Assembly: GCA_013821615.1 (NCBI GenBank)
Contig: JACDGQ010000183.1
Location: forward strand, 1-6,631
Direction: 5' to 3'
Length of the DNA stretch: 6,631 nucleotides
Source of the DNA: Planctomycetota bacterium
Lineage (GTDB): Bacteria; Planctomycetota; UBA11346
Shown here in pieces: positions 6,496 through 6,631 of the stretch; the first letter of the stretch is position 1, and each line of letters begins with the position of its first letter. The notes beneath the pieces are model-generated. The model ran no database searches. It saw only the letters and a list, made by a program, of their open reading frames with translations, and was not told where the DNA came from. A program made the position numbers and the translations under genes.

Positions 6496-6522
6496 ATTCT
6501 GGGGCGCAGGCCCTGCGGTCAA
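6496..6522 (-). promoter_or_regulatory. Candidate sigma-70-type promoter of tRNA-Gln
   Basis: On the minus strand, TTGACC (6522-6517) resembles a -35 box (five of six to TTGACA), and CAGAAT (6501-6496) matches TATAAT at four of six. The spacer is 15 bases, shorter than ideal, and the -10 ends 14 bases before the mature tRNA 5' end. The -35 match and position are good; the -10 and spacing are weak. Confidence 0.35.
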
Positions 6523-6539
6523 GGGGCGGTCAGGGGCCG

Positions 6540-6629
6540 TCAATGCGGGGGCGGGGGCTTGGCGGGGGCGCCCCGGTCCAGGGCGACGATGCCGGCGCGC
6601 TCCTGCCAGACCCGGGCGTCGGCGGAGTC
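6540..6629 (-). CDS. C-terminal 29 residues of an unidentified protein (truncated by the window edge)
   Basis: One minus-strand frame open to the right edge reads DSADARVWQERAGIVALDRG, then a Pro-rich end APAKPPPPH and a TGA stop at 6542-6540. The composition is protein-like, with mixed charged and hydrophobic residues and G/C in most third positions; the other minus-strand frames give Arg/Pro-rich, shadow-like translations. Too little is visible for a function. It lies upstream of tRNA-Gln on the same strand, with the stop 58 bases before the tRNA. Confidence 0.55.
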   Translation of the reverse strand, partial: DSADARVWQERAGIVALDRGAPAKPPPPH

Positions 6630-6631
6630 GC

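Overview
This high-GC window most likely comes from a bacterium of the Planctomycetota-Verrucomicrobiota-Chlamydiota (PVC) group. Three protein types point there: an ECF sigma factor resembling the Rhodopirellula/Verrucomicrobium family, a HEAT-repeat c-type cytochrome of the 'PVC-type heme-binding CxxCH' kind, and a secreted glycosidase carrying bacterial Ig-like, malectin-like and DUF1349-like modules. This is recognition by eye; no search was run, and genus cannot be given.

Layout, left to right. Positions 2-604 (+) hold the C-terminal end of a c-type cytochrome whose start lies outside the window. It runs convergently into a minus-strand operon, and an imperfect hairpin lies in the gap. 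The operon reads right to left: an ECF sigma factor (6195-5644); a membrane-anchored FecR-domain protein with a C-terminal GH5-like barrel (5647-3860, ATGA overlap with the sigma gene); a secreted multidomain glycoside hydrolase (3827-1200); and a small lipoprotein of unknown function (1148-687). Upstream of the operon, also on the minus strand, are a tRNA-Gln(CTG) gene with a strong intrinsic terminator (6481-6366) and the last 29 codons of another gene (6629-6540).

Main idea: the four-gene operon looks like a self-contained polysaccharide-responsive circuit. The FecR protein has the layout of an anti-sigma/sensor: a cytoplasmic N-terminus, one membrane helix, then periplasmic FecR and GH5-like domains. 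Its GH5-like domain seems to have lost both catalytic glutamates (NEP has become NDP, and the strand that should carry the nucleophile reads VTNF). It has also lost the conserved histidine of the HFYEP-type motif, which is now Arg. It therefore looks like a pseudoenzyme used to bind glycan rather than cut it. The next gene encodes a secreted clan GH-A-like hydrolase that keeps two plausible catalytic Glu residues and adds two or three accessory modules. A signal sensed by the dead barrel could release the sigma factor and switch on the live enzyme. The design recalls clostridial SigI/RsgI, but here it is built on an ECF/FecR chassis. The regulatory link is inferred from gene order and domain content.
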